Notes under the pieces: model-generated
What the model was told of the DNA's origin: nothing
The model's database searches: none
What the model saw: the letters and a program-made list of their open reading frames with translations, nothing else
DNA from: Haplomitrium mnioides
Lineage: Eukaryota > Marchantiophyta > Haplomitriopsida > Calobryales
Assembly (NCBI GenBank): GCA_049999725.1
Contig: JBNGIS010020676.1
Location: forward strand, 65,156 to 128,978
Length of the DNA stretch: 63,823 nt
Reading direction: 5' to 3'
Shown: in pieces, positions 22,481 through 34,132 of the stretch
Numbering within the stretch: the first letter of the stretch is position 1
Layout of the letters: each line of letters opens with the position of its first letter
Made by a program: the position numbers and the translations under genes

Positions 22481-24372
22481 CTAGATAGAGGTCATCTCCA
22501 ACCGATACACTTGATTGTAATTTTCATGTGTAAAAATATGGGCTTTTGTAGGTGTCAACCCTATATAAATATGGCAATTATATAGCGACAACATTGGACT
22601 TTTTGCTTTATACTTCATTATCAAAAGGTGCCTTGCAGCAGCACTGTGGCTACCTCTTGCAATCTTGTAGCAATATTTTTTAGGGTTCATGATGTTGAAC
22701 TTTGACTTATCTTTTAGACCGCATTTCATATCCACAACCACAATGAATAAATGGTGGGCATACTTGTTGGTAAGCATCCATTAGGTAAGCATCTTCTCAA
22801 AATCCTTGTTCAATGGCTCTTTTTTTTTTTGAAAAGCCCCCCATTTGTCCATTCCAAACTTCAATAGACTAAGGTTCTCCAATCAAATTGTTATTTTTTC
22901 TTCATAAACCCTATAGCATTGGATAGCGGATTTACAAATTTATTTTTATCTTCCTCATAAACTCTCTAAGAATCGATCGTTTCTCTTTTTTGAAATGTTC
23001 AAAGCTCTTTGTTCCTCGATCGCTTTTATCTTGAAGCTGGTGGTTGCGGCACAAGCTCAATCTCAACCTCTTTATCAAAGATGGTTAAAGAGGAAGAAGA
23101 GAAAGATTGCGGAGGAGAGCTTGGTAGAGACGGTGATGAGACTAGCTCCAAACGAACTGTTGTGCTTGCACTGGTTACTTCTTTTTCACAACTAGTTCTT
23201 TTTCTTGTTGAGTCTTCTGCTGACTTGATTTCTTTTCTTTTCTTTGGAGTTGGCAATCCACTACTTGCTTTGATGGCAAACATTGCCAAACTAGGATGAA
23301 GAATGCACTCAGCCCATGTTTAACCTTCAACAACTTCTGATTGAAAGTAAACTTTATGAAGTCCCTCTCCATATGCTTTGCATCTAGGTGCCATGCATTA
23401 ACAAAGTGAGAGAAAAACTCTGAAAGCTTAAACATATCAAAGTGTAAGAATAAAAAACCTAAAATTGAAAAAGCCAAGACCAGTCTCAACACAATTGATT
23501 GAATTACAATGAGTCTATATGCATAGAACTTGTGAGTCCAAACTGGCAAGGACTTAGGAGTCCAAACACTCTTGGAATAAGGACTCCATGCCCTCATAGA
23601 TTCCTAATTCACTACCCAAAGGGACTCAAGAGTCCATGCATGCTTGGACTATTGAGTCCATGCATGTATAGACTTAGAAGTTCAAACGTGCTTAGACTCA
23701 CGAGTCCATGTAGGCATGGACTCTCGAGTCTATGTGAGCATGGACTCTTGAGTCTCTATAAGCAAGGACTCTCGAGTCCATGCGAGCCTGGACTCATGAC
23801 AAAAAAAAAGTAGAATTAAGAGTTAGTATCTTTCCATCTTTATATGCCTCTTGTAAGTCCGACTTGAAAAGGTCTCTTGGCTTCATTTTATTGAAGCAAA
23901 ATTTTCTCAAAGAGGCTTTATAGAGGTCGATTCCATCTTCTAACTCTACAACAAGCCCAATGTAGGATATGTGGCACTCCCGAGTCATAGAAACTTGGAC
24001 CAAGATGCCCATGCTAAAATTTTTACCCTCGCCTTGAATTAGGTACAAATGATGCGCAATGTCCCTTATCATTCTACAACAAACTAATCATTCGTTGGCT
24101 AGCTATATTGGCTTAGATAGCTTTAGAACATTGGCATATTGATAAGGCTTTGGTTGTGTTGGTTTTGGAGTTGTTGCTTGTGACGCTATTTTCCAAGCTA
24201 TCAAAAAAGATAAAACAAGATGCTGAAAATGAAAGAAAATTGGTAGTGTAAAATATAAGGAAAAAAATAAAGCTAAATGATAGGAAGTTGCAAAAATGAC
24301 TAAAAGAGAAAAAATCGGTCTCGTCGCAATGATAAAACCTTCCATTGTTGTTCATTTTATACCTGAGATTCA
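22481..24372 (-). pseudogene. unrecognised decayed coding stretch, minus strand
   Basis: Several minus-strand open frames follow each other: 24,103-24,345 (or 24,373), 23,794-24,072, 23,175-23,597, 23,026-23,289 and 22,481-22,777. Their protein composition looks coding-like (for example LSEFFSHFVNAWHLDAKHME, then a Lys/Gln/Ser-rich tail). The order suggests one interrupted protein gene, with a 24-bp tandem repeat inserted or expanded near 23.5 kb. I do not recognise any family. It could be an old transposon protein, a decayed host gene, or chance. Confidence 0.3.
23530..23799 (+). repeat. 24-bp tandem repeat with a palindromic core
   Basis: About 11 degenerate units of 24 bp, each built on GGACTC-NN-GAGTCC followed by ATG(C/T)(G/A)(A/T)GCAT-like sequence. 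The clearest units lie between 23,696 and 23,790. As 24 is a multiple of three, the + frame from 23,499 to 23,813 reads an octapeptide repeat of the form GLSSPCEH. The GGACTC and GAGTCC arms are reverse complements, so each unit can fold. Confidence 0.85.
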
Positions 24373-25096
24373 AAAAAGTAATTTTCCAGCCAAAAAATGA
24401 TTCTCGTAGCTCTTGACATGTAGGTTCACATGGTGGAAAAAAAATTAGTATAAAAAATAGTGTTTATTTTCATCTTTCTGGTTTTTTTTCTTCCTTTTCC
24501 TTCAAAAAATTTGCACTATTTTTTCGTTTTGTCAAATTTTTTTAAAAAACCATTTTTTTTAGATATCAACATGTACTTAGATTATCAATTTCAATCATTC
24601 ATTCAGTTTTTTCTTTTTTAATTAGTATTTTTAAATTGTAGGAGTCTAAAAAGGCAATAAGAAATTAGAATTTCAAGATTCTTGTTCTTAAAAAAAGTGT
24701 TGTTTTTGGGCAACAATTCGAGAAAACTTCAAGTCATTATTCTGAGGAAGGAAGCATTGGCAAACCAAGAGCATCAAGTGTGATGGCTAGTATTTTGGGC
24801 AAACACTTGCCAATTGCTGAACAAGATGCGCCAACATATAAAGATTGTGGAGTGAACTCTATGCACATATTGTATCAACGAGTAAGCCCAATGTGTACAT
24901 AGAATCTAGCTTATTGATCAAGCAATCAAAGTTAGCTCTTTTTGGAGATTTTCAAAACACCAAAACCAACAGGCGTGTACAGCTGGACACTCCAACCAAA
25001 CATTGTTTCAACATAACCTAAACTCCTCCTTTAGGATTTAAGAACAAGAAAGACACCTTGAAGACAGCTAACTCGCATTCAAGTCAAAATCATCAT
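24373..25096. other. no gene recognised
   Basis: T- and A-rich runs at 24,430-24,640. A + frame near 24,720-24,890 reads HYSEEGSIGKPRASSVMASI and similar, but matches no family I know. Confidence 0.35.
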
Positions 25097-25196
25097 NNNN
25101 NNNNNNNNNNNNNNNNNNNNNNNNNNNNNNNNNNNNNNNNNNNNNNNNNNNNNNNNNNNNNNNNNNNNNNNNNNNNNNNNNNNNNNNNNNNNNNNN
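25097..25196. other. assembly gap (100 N)
   Basis: Exactly 100 Ns, the usual placeholder for a gap of unknown length. The flanks need not be adjacent in the genome. Confidence 1.
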
Positions 25197-26524
25197 TCAT
25201 AATATTGTGGAGGCGTCTTCATCAACATTAGATAAAGACAACAAAGTCCAAAATTCAAATAGTTTTGTTCAAGAGTCTAAGAGCAGGAAATCATATGACC
25301 ACTTCAATTTTGATTGTGATATGCTATCACCCTTGGCAACACTCAATCCATGAAAGAATTTTGCACAAGTTGGACTTCAAGCCAAGAATGCAAAGACCTC
25401 TACAAATAGAAAGCGATTGGGAGAATCATCAGACAACAATTTAGGAAATGATTCAGGCAATGAATCTCAATCTCAAATCATTTCTTTGGAGTTATCACCA
25501 AGGGCTGCAATTGTTTAAGAAAAAAGCATTTCCTTATCTTTAAAATTTTGGTGAAGATTTTACTTTGGCTTAGTCGAGTTCTCCTAAAACTCAAACTTGT
25601 TTATCAAGATTGAAAAAGCATTTTTGGGGAACAAAAAAATTCCCAAGATGCACAAGATCTTGAAGATAATGCTTGTCTCCAATAGCTCAATTTGCATACG
25701 GACCCAATCAACCGACCAAACATAAGAGTTGTTTATCTAAACCAAAACCCAAATAGGTAAATCCTTTGCATGACAATTCTTTGTTGAAAGTCCATCATGA
25801 CGAGAGCTTTATAAAGAAAAACTCGATTCAATATCAATTTTGAAATTGAGGAGAATTTCATGTTGCAAAAATAATTGTTTGTCATTATGCAAGACAAATT
25901 TCTTAAAAGGTGCAAGAGAAATGTACATTTGTCAAAGCATAAAGAATCAAGATACTACATTGCAATGGGAAGCACCAAGAGAAGATTCCAACCTTGATAA
26001 TTGATTTCATGTGCCTCACGGTGCTATTGTATGTAGAAGAGCCTTCAAGTCAATATTATCTATAGTAAATGATAGACTCCAAAGGATTCAAAATCTCAAT
26101 AATGCATATTCTAGAGGCACTTTTGGAAATGAAAAACTATTTGCCAAAGGAGTATTTGGGTGTGAGTGGATAAGCAATTTTTGTCAAGGACACTCTGAGA
26201 GAACGCCGACTTATGAAGTTTATAATTTACTAGATAATTCTACAAAATAAGAAGTTTATGACTTTTATACAACTTATTTGAAAGAGGCTAACCTTGCTTA
26301 CATTCTATTTTTTTTTTGGCCTTACAAAATATTGGAGAGTGCATTGCTAGAGAAATCCATTTTGGAGGCCGACAAAGGTAGCAATATGCTTTGGCTTTTG
26401 AAATCAAAGATTATTATGATGCTCTTCTTATTCATTGTCTAAAAAGCTTCTTTTATTTAGTAAACTTTGAAGAGCTTACGCTTGCAGAACTCACTTGATG
26501 AAAGATGTTATTCTATAACTAACT
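25197..26524. other. no gene recognised; small open frame at 26,011-26,250
   Basis: A + frame (26,011-26,250, continuing past one stop to about 26,440) reads AFKSILSIVNDRLQRIQNLN, CEWISNFCQGH and, later, LLEKSILEADKGSNML. The composition looks coding-like, but I do not recognise a family and the start is uncertain. The rest is unannotated AT-rich sequence. Confidence 0.3.
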
Positions 26525-26864
26525 AGAGTCAAAGCTAGCCTTGGAGATGTTGTTGTTCTTTGTGAACCTATGCATGTATAAGTTTTGTTATTGGTTGCTT
26601 GAGCCATAAACGCACCTAGAGTCAAACAGAGCCTAGGAATTGTTGTTGTTGTCTATGAATCTATGCGTGTATAAGGTTTGTTAATTTTGGTTTGAATTCG
26701 AAGCACGTTGGAAGTCAAAGGTAGCGAAGAAACTAATGTTGTTGTTGTTGCTTGTGATCCTAAACCTGCATAGGTATTACCATTGTTGCTTTCAATCCAA
26801 TAGGCGACTAGACTAGAAGCGAGTCTAGGAATTTGGTCTTGATGTCTGTGACCCTATGCACTTG
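26525..26864 (+). repeat. tandem repeat of about 94 bp next to the satellite
   Basis: Four degenerate units starting near 26,525, 26,617, 26,711 and 26,811 (periods 92-100). Each has AGTCAAA(G/C)-, TTGTTGTTGT- and CCTATGCATGTATAAG-like words. The last unit is cut and passes directly into the 80-bp satellite. Confidence 0.7.
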
Positions 26865-28830
26865 TTGTCAATGCTTTAAGTCTTACTGCTTATGAAATTA
26901 GTCTTACTACATATGAAATTAGTTTTTCTACATATGCAATAAAAGCTAGTGTTTGTATGATGGCATTGTCACAATAGCTGAATTTGTTGTCGATGCTACT
27001 AGTCGTACTACATATGAAATGGAAGTTAGTGTTTGTATGTTGAAATTGTCACAATAGCTGAATTTGTTGTCTATGCAACTAGTTTTACTACATATGAAAT
27101 GGAAGTTAGTGTTTGTATCATGGCATTGTTGCAATAGCTGAATTGCTTTTGTCGATGCTACTAATCTTACTAGATATCAAATTAGTCTTTCTACATATGA
27201 AATGGACGCTAGTGTTTGTACAATGGCATTGTTACAATAGCTGAATTTGTTGTTGATGCTACTAGTCTCTCTACACATGAAATTAGTCTAGCTACATATG
27301 AATGGAAGTTAGTGTTTGTATAATGACATTGTCATAATAGCTGAGTTTGTTGTCTATGCAACTAGTCTTACTACATATGAAATTAATCTTACTACATATA
27401 AAATTTTTCTTCCTACATATGAAATGGCAGCTACTGTTTGTATGATGGCATTGTTATAATAGCTGCATTTGTTGTCGATGCTACTAGTTCTTCTACATAT
27501 GAAATTTGTCTTACTACATATGAAATTAGTCTTACTACATATGAAATTAGTCTTTCTACATATAAAGTGGTAGCTAGTGCTTGTATGATGGCATTCTCAC
27601 AATAGCTGAATTTTTTGTCGATAACACTAGTCTTACTACATATGAAATGGAAGTTAGTGTTTGTACGATGGCATTGTCACAAAAGCTGAATTTGTTGTCG
27701 ATGCAACTACTCTTGCTACATATGAAATTAGTCTTTCTACATACAAAATGGAAGCCAGTGTTTGTATGATGGCATTGTCACAATAGCTGAATTTGTTGTC
27801 AATGCTACTAGTCTTACTACATATGAAATGGAAGTTGGCGTTTGTATGGTGACATTGTCACAATAGCTGAAATTGTTGTCGATGCAACTAGTCTTACTAT
27901 ATATGAAATGGAGGTTTGTATTTGTATGATGGCATTTTCATAATAGCTGAATTAGTTGTCGACGCTACTAGTCTTGCTACATATGAAAATTGTCTTTCTA
28001 CATATGAAATGGAAGCTAGTGTTTGTATGATGGCATTGTCACAATAGCTGAATTTGTTGTCGATGCTACTAGTCTTACTACACATGAAATAGAAGTTAGT
28101 ATTTCTATGATGGCATTGTCACAGTAGCGGAATTTGTTGCAGATGCAACTAATCTTACTACATGTGAAAAGGAAGTTAGTGTGCGTATGATGGCATTATC
28201 AAGATATGTGAATATTTTTGTTGATGCCTCTAGTCTTACTACATATGAAGTTTGTCTTTCTATATTTGAAATAGAAGCTAGTTTCTATGGTACCATTGTC
28301 ACAATAGCTGAATTGGTTGTCGATGCTGCTAGTCTTTCTACATATGAAATTAGTTTTACTATATAAAAATAGAAGTTAGTGTTTGTATGATGACATTGTC
28401 ACAATAGCTAAGTTTCTTATCGATGCAACTAGTCTTACTAAATATTGTGTGATAGCATTTTCACAATTGTTGAATTCGTTCTCGATGCTACTAGTCTTGC
28501 TACATATGAAATGCAAGTTAGTGTTTGTATGATAGCATTGTCGCAATAACTCAATTTGTCGTCGATGATGCTAGTCTGACTACACATGAAGCTTGTCTTT
28601 TCACATATGAAATGAAAGCTAGTGTTTGCATGATGGCATTGTCATAATAGCTGAATTTATTGTCAATGCTACTAGTCTTGCTACATTTCAAATTAGTTTT
28701 CTTACATATGAACTGGAAGCTAGTGTTTGTATGATGGCATTGTCACAATAGCTGAATTTGTTGTCGATGCAACTAGTCTAACTACACATGTAATTAGTCT
28801 TTCTAGATATGAAATGGAAGCTACTGTTTG
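26865..28830 (+). repeat. satellite block 1
   Basis: Head-to-tail units on an 80-bp monomer, with 0-3 extra 21-bp subunits (ATTAGTCTTACTACATATGAA-like) between cores. The core contains TTTGTATGATGGCATTGTCA and GATGCTACTAGTCTTACTAC. A clean 80-bp example elsewhere is 51,685-51,764. The last unit here is broken at about 28,830-28,845 by element G. Open frames in the block are not genes: each core carries a TAG, and 80 is not a multiple of three. Confidence 0.95.
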
Positions 28831-29140
28831 TGTGAGAGCATAGCTGTCGACAGAAGGTCAAAAAAGGTTGAATAAGTTCTTTTCGGTGTGGTGAAGTAAG
28901 AAGGAAATGAGAATGTTTTGATTTTTGTGTATAATAATTGTACAAGTGTATATAAATATATGAGAAAAAATTTATTCAGTTGCCAATGGGAGAGAAGGCC
29001 TTATATAAGGAAGTTGATTTGTTAAAAATAAATAAATAAAACTAATCTATTTGTCGAGGGCCAGTCAACCCCTATCTACTTTGTTGATGGACAGCTTGCC
29101 TATGCCTATGAGCCCTATTACTTTGTTGGAGGACAGCCAG

Positions 29141-29372
29141 CCCTATGGCCTGTACTAGGTTCGTCGAGGGGCGAGGAAGTAATACGGTGGCCATATAGCC
29201 CTATGGCCTGTACTAGGTTCGTCGAGGGGCGAGGAAGTAATACGGTGGCCATATAGCCCTATGGCTTGTACTAGGTTCGTGGAGGGGCGAGGAAGTAATA
29301 CGGTGGCCATATAGCCCTATGGCCTATACTAGGTTCGTCGAGGGGCGAGGAAGTAATACGGTGGCCATATAC
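29141..29372 (+). repeat. four 58-bp tandem copies inside LTR G
   Basis: Units start at 29,141, 29,199, 29,257 and 29,315 with CCCTATGGCC and pass through GTCGAGGGGCGAGGAAGTAA to a CCATATA end. Only a few substitutions separate the copies. Element A has one related copy (about 6,110-6,170), so the amplification is specific to G. Confidence 0.95.
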
Positions 29373-30759
29373 CCCATAAGGGGACGCCTCTCAGAGTAGA
29401 GAGAATGGAAAATGTTTATATACATATATAGGTTTACAGGACAATGCTTATAGAATATTTGGAGAGCTTCGGTTTGATGAGTTCGTGGGTTTGATGAGCG
29501 AGAGTTTTGTCCGAGTTGAAGCAGCACGTTTACGAAGAGCTTAAGCAAGTGTATTCATCATTTTTCAACGATGTTTTATCATGAAAGGAAATCAGCAATC
29601 TTGATATGACCCTACATTGACACCCAATTGAGGAATCGGCCAGCTGTGAGAATCAAGAAAAGAAGGAGAAAAGCCATGGAGGAAGAAAAGGCTCCATATC
29701 TTGATAGGAAGCCCCTACAAAAGATGAATGTTCTAAGCAGAAATGAAGACCGAAAGGAGGCCTTCCCCTCTAACGAGTGCTTCAGTGAATGCCTTGAAGT
29801 TTATGAAAATTAGTACATCGGCATGTGTGGGATAGTGGAAGTCGACTTTACAAAGCTCGATATCGCCTTTGCATGAATAAGGAGTAATCCCATTCATATC
29901 TACTATGTCGATCTCTGGTACTTGATTGATGACTTCAAACATCGTGTAAGCCAACGCTCTATTTGTTTATGATAGATCAGCCAATGGTGCAAATGTTGAG
30001 CATTTGTTTGAAATTGATCGCATTCCTAAGGAGTATGTTGTGCCCAAAGATTGGGCAGACTACATCTGGCTGCAAGGACGCACACTATGCCACCATTTCA
30101 AATCCTACCGTCCAGCCTCTACAACAATCTGTTTGAACTTGCTATAACTGTAACAATTGGACATTGGACGCATCAGCTTTGAACTCCATGAGCGATGCTA
30201 AGTCCACCTTTGAGCATCCATCACAGACCGTGAGAAAAGCAAATAGTACAACCATAGGAGTAGAGATGCGAGGAGGCATGTGTGCAGAACGATTGGCAAA
30301 GGAGGATTTAGTGTGCATGGGAAGGCTACGCGATTCTTCTCATAAATGACAGATGTCTCCGATGCAGTGAAGAATTGATTGGCTGCGACGAGTGTCCTAT
30401 GGCGAAGAATTGTTAAAGAAAGAAAGCCCTGCGGAAGAAAAATTGATCGATGGAGAAGGAAGCCCTGCAATGAAGATCCCTGCAAAGAATCGTTGAGCAA
30501 TGATGGCCGCGAATGTCCCTGCACAATTACCCCAATAATGCGAGAATTGACCTGCAAAGAATGACTCTGTTTGAACGAGGAGGTCTGTGCGATGATGACC
30601 TGCTACGTTGAAGCATTCGAATAAGGAGGCCTTGGCGTAGAGGTCCCCGATGCAAGAAGGCCTGTGCGAAGAAGTCTTTGCTTTATAAAGAGCTTATGCA
30701 TAGTTCTTATAAGAAGCTATTCGAGGAGTTAAGTTGGAAGGAATTAGTATTAGAACTAA

Positions 30760-30985
30760 TACTAGTGTTAGTTCTAATAAGGAGTTAAATTAGTGAGAAT
30801 TAGTATAGTAACATTTTCTAGCATTAGTTCTAATAGGAAGTTAAATTTGTAGGAATTAGTATAAGAACATTCATTAGTAGTTAGTTCTAATAGAGAGATG
30901 AGTTAGTGTAAGTAAGAAGTTAGCTATTTAGTTTAAGAACATTATGTGAGTAGTTAGTTCTAATAGGAAGAGTTACTGTAGAAGG
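30760..30985 (+). repeat. degenerate repeats of 50-65 bp in LTR G
   Basis: Units with TTAGTTCTAATAGGAAGTTA and GGAATTAGTATAAGAACATT words begin near 30,769, 30,828, 30,880 and 30,950. They follow a GTTCTTATAAGAAGCT sequence similar to the GTTCTTA repeats of F. Confidence 0.6.
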
Positions 30986-33829
30986 AAAATTAGAAGGGAA
31001 GTAAGTTTTTTCTTAGAGGTTTGTGAATCTAGTGACAGGTATTTGTTAGAGTTAGTTAGAGCAAGATAGGGGTACAAGCCTGGAGGTGAGTTTCATATCA
31101 TGTTGGTTATCTCATTGTAACATCTTTGCTTCATATAATAAAGCTCAATATCTTTTTGTCTATGAGGTACCCTGCTCTTGAAAATTGCAGATTTAGAAGG
31201 AGCAACATGAGTGAGGAACAAGGAACTGAAGTTAGATTCTGGTGATAAATGTTTTGCAAGTTTTCAATTTGGGAAATCAAAAAGATTACATCAGAGAAGG
31301 ACAGGTCAGGGGGTACCTGATTGTATTCTTTTGGTGGATCTGGGATCTGAATTCCAAATTGTAATTTGTGGGAGATTTGTTGGCAATCAAGTCTGCTTTG
31401 GGTTTTGTTATGTTCTATGTTTGTATACATGTGTCAGATTGTTGAATCTTGAAAGAAAGAACCTTATGTGATTCTCCAACTGGTGGATGCTTGTTGGTGG
31501 ATTGAAGTAGAGCAAGTATTGCTCAGAATTGTATGTGCCTATGGAATAGGTGTGTCATTTCACAAGCAAACAAAGTAGTGGGTGGTTAGAGAAACAACAT
31601 TTGGATGTGAGATCAAGGAGGATCGTTCTAGAGCTGAGTTCTCAGCATCAACCTCTGGGGGTATATCAGGTTGGAGTGACCTAAGTATCCAACTTGAGGG
31701 AAGGGATTTGGTGTAATGAAGGTAGGCACTAGAGTGTTGTTTTGAAAATTCCAAGCAAGTTGGGTGACGGGTTGCTTGGGGATGTTTCTAAAACAACTCT
31801 AGTTTAAAATCTGCCTGTACGTCAGTTTTCTTGTCCTAGGAATGTCAATCATGCGGTTTGTGTGATTCTTAGCTAATGCTCTAATATATTAATATGTGAG
31901 AAGTGAGTGTTTGTGTTTTATTTGGAGATGGGGTTGCAAGAACAAGAGAATGAGAGCGGTCCATCTTTGAACTAATAGAGTGCAGTTTCACAACTCTATA
32001 AAGAATATGGAAAGTCTGTAAGAACGAGTTACGAGCAAATTTGTACATAGATCTTGCGTGGTTTGATCCTTGGCTGCGCTATTCGGGGCTGGAGTGTTCA
32101 CCCTATACTATGACATGACCATTTTTTGATTTGGAACTTCAATCCACTTTTCGAACTAGAAAAAATGACCATTTTTAAAAAGATGCATTTGAAGAGTCAA
32201 TTCAAGTTCAAATGAAGAGTTCTTAGGCTTATTGGGAAAGGGCTTTCCAAAGAGCTATCATATGAAAAGTTTGGATAAGAAACAAGGATACAACCATCAT
32301 CACAAGATTGCTGCCGAGATTTTTGGGATGAAGACTTTGTCGACATATCTGGCGAGAGGATTCAAATGTTCCTTTTGATGCAGGAAGCGCTACGTCGATC
32401 TGTTGAAGGGTGCAACGTTTAGGGAAGATCAGCACTCTTGTTGTATAAGTCTCCTCAAGACTTTAAACTGAGGGTCGTTAGTTGCTGATTCTGAAGTTGC
32501 GAGTTGCAATTGTATTTTTATGAAGTAAAGGATTCTTGAACGAAATTTCAGAATTGTGTAAAGCAGGAATTTTGCATCTGATCTGGAGTAAAGAAGAGAA
32601 TTCACATAAGCGTGAGCAAAAAATCGATCCTGTTTTGGATGTTGAGGAATGAACTTAATTCGGATGAACTCTTCTGATTGTTTATTTGCGAATTGTCGTC
32701 TAGTGAAGGAAGGCAGAATCCGCCGAAGCTTTTCGGAAATTGTTCTTGAATTGCATAAGGGCGTTAGAACAACAACTTGACCCAGAAAGGGAGTCAACTG
32801 CGGTAGGGAGGGGTATCATGAGCAGATCGTAGGGCCTACCTGATCATTGGAGGTGAGTAGAGGCCTTGTTAAATAGGCAAATGGTTTAGAGAGGAAGTGG
32901 TAAGAATCACCCTTGCAGATCAACGAAATTGCAGGGCTGAGTTCTAGTCGATAGACTGGGAATCACTGCTAGAATCTCTATTCCGTACGCAAGGTGCATG
33001 GCTTAAATCCGAAGGACCACAGCGTAACCAAATGCGAGAGAGTGGAAAATGGGAAGAAGAGTATAGGAGAGCCAAGCGAAGCTGCTCCTTAGTCCTTGTG
33101 ATTTGCAAGGGAGAAAATGGATTTCTCGTTGGATGCACGAGAATAAATACAACACAAAATTGTGGAAGTTGAAGTTCAGAAGAGCAAACGCGGATACAAG
33201 ATCAATGGGATCCGAAGTATCGGAAGGACACGTGTCGAGTGTTGGGGTATAGCGGCAGTTGACGCTAGGAGAGTCAGAAATCAGATTCGGAACAAATCTG
33301 GTTCGAGTCCAAAGAAGGGAAAATTCAGAAGTCCGAAGGGATCAACGGAATGACGGTCAAGCTTCCAAGTGGAAAACAGCGTCGGACGGTGGGGTTCCGA
33401 AGCGTACTTCTGCTGTGTAGCGGAGAAATGTCAAGGCTAACATCAGCAAAGTTGTTGGTTAGCGGTACAGTCAACGTATGGAGGAAAGTACAAGGAAGTA
33501 TGAGTCGGTCAAGCTTCCCAGTTGACTGCGGCGACGGACAACTAGTGGAACCTAGTCCTAAGCAGAGCTTCGGAGGCGGCGATTGATACTAGAAGCAACG
33601 CTTTGAAAGGGGTGATCTGACTTATTTGGATTCACAGATGAATTTTGGAGTCTGATTTTTAGCAAATGGAATTGGATTGTGAACCCTAGATTGTCCTAGA
33701 TGTTGAAAGAAAAGATTTTGCTGAGAAATACGGCGATTTTGTCTCAAATCTCTGTCCTCCTGAGTAAAAGAACCTGGAGAAGGATAAATCTTACATTGTC
33801 GGGATTCCCCAATTACTACATGAGATTTT

Positions 33830-33847
33830 TGGTGCAGTTGCCAGGGA
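33830..33847 (+). other. primer-binding site, tRNA-Asp type
   Basis: TGGTGCAGTTGCCAGGGA lies nine bases after the LTR end. The 3' end of plant tRNA-Asp, as used by Athila/Tat elements, is expected to pair with TGGCGCCGTTGCCGGGGA; 15 of 18 bases agree, and two of the three changes are C-to-T or G-to-A. This site identifies 33,820 as a 5' LTR end. Confidence 0.75.
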
Positions 33848-34068
33848 GGCAAACGGATTAGCGACAAGATTGTCTTTGCTTCTCAAAGGCAATCTTGAGG
33901 AATAAACCGGGATAATCAATGTAAGTTCTCTCTACCATATGTCTAGAGTACCTTGGGATTCTAGCACTCATCTTGGATATGAAGGGAGACTGGAGAGAGA
34001 GTTGGCTAGAGAAGAAAGGCAAAAGAAAAGGGATCTTCAAAGGCTTGCTTGGATTGAATCAAGAAGAG

Positions 34069-34132
34069 CTTCCGAGTAAAAGAACCTGAAGAAGGATAAA
34101 TCTTACATTGTCAAGATTCCCCGATTACTACA
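34069..34132 (+). repeat. 64-bp remnant of the 3' LTR of G
   Basis: A direct repeat of 33,757-33,820 (offset 312) with few differences, ending in ACTACA. It is followed at once by satellite sequence. Confidence 0.85.

Larger units (their letters stand above)
28831..34132 (+). mobile_element. LTR element G inside the satellite, internally deleted
   Basis: Satellite flanks both sides. The left end is one of two TG positions (28,831 or 28,845). The first LTR runs to ...ACTACA at 33,820, followed by a primer-binding site (33,830-33,847), about 220 bases of leader, and a 64-bp copy of the LTR end (34,069-34,132). Almost all of the internal region and the second LTR is therefore deleted. The LTR (about 5 kb) shares with A the segment AATAAAACTAA..., GAGGGCCA and ACTAGGT...CGAGGGGCGA, and the CTGCGAAGAA-rich part. 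AATAAA near 31,137 follows a TTTATATA-rich region, but the transcript ends are unknown. No target duplication matches at the left end. Confidence 0.75.

Noticed and set aside
28826-28845. 5-bp target duplication for element G
   Set aside because: The right flank reads GTATA. Neither TG start on the left is preceded by it; GTGTG nearby is only similar and is not followed by TG.
33830-33847. A tRNA gene
   Set aside because: Only the 18-base 3'-end complement is present. No tRNA arms are found around it; it is a primer-binding site.
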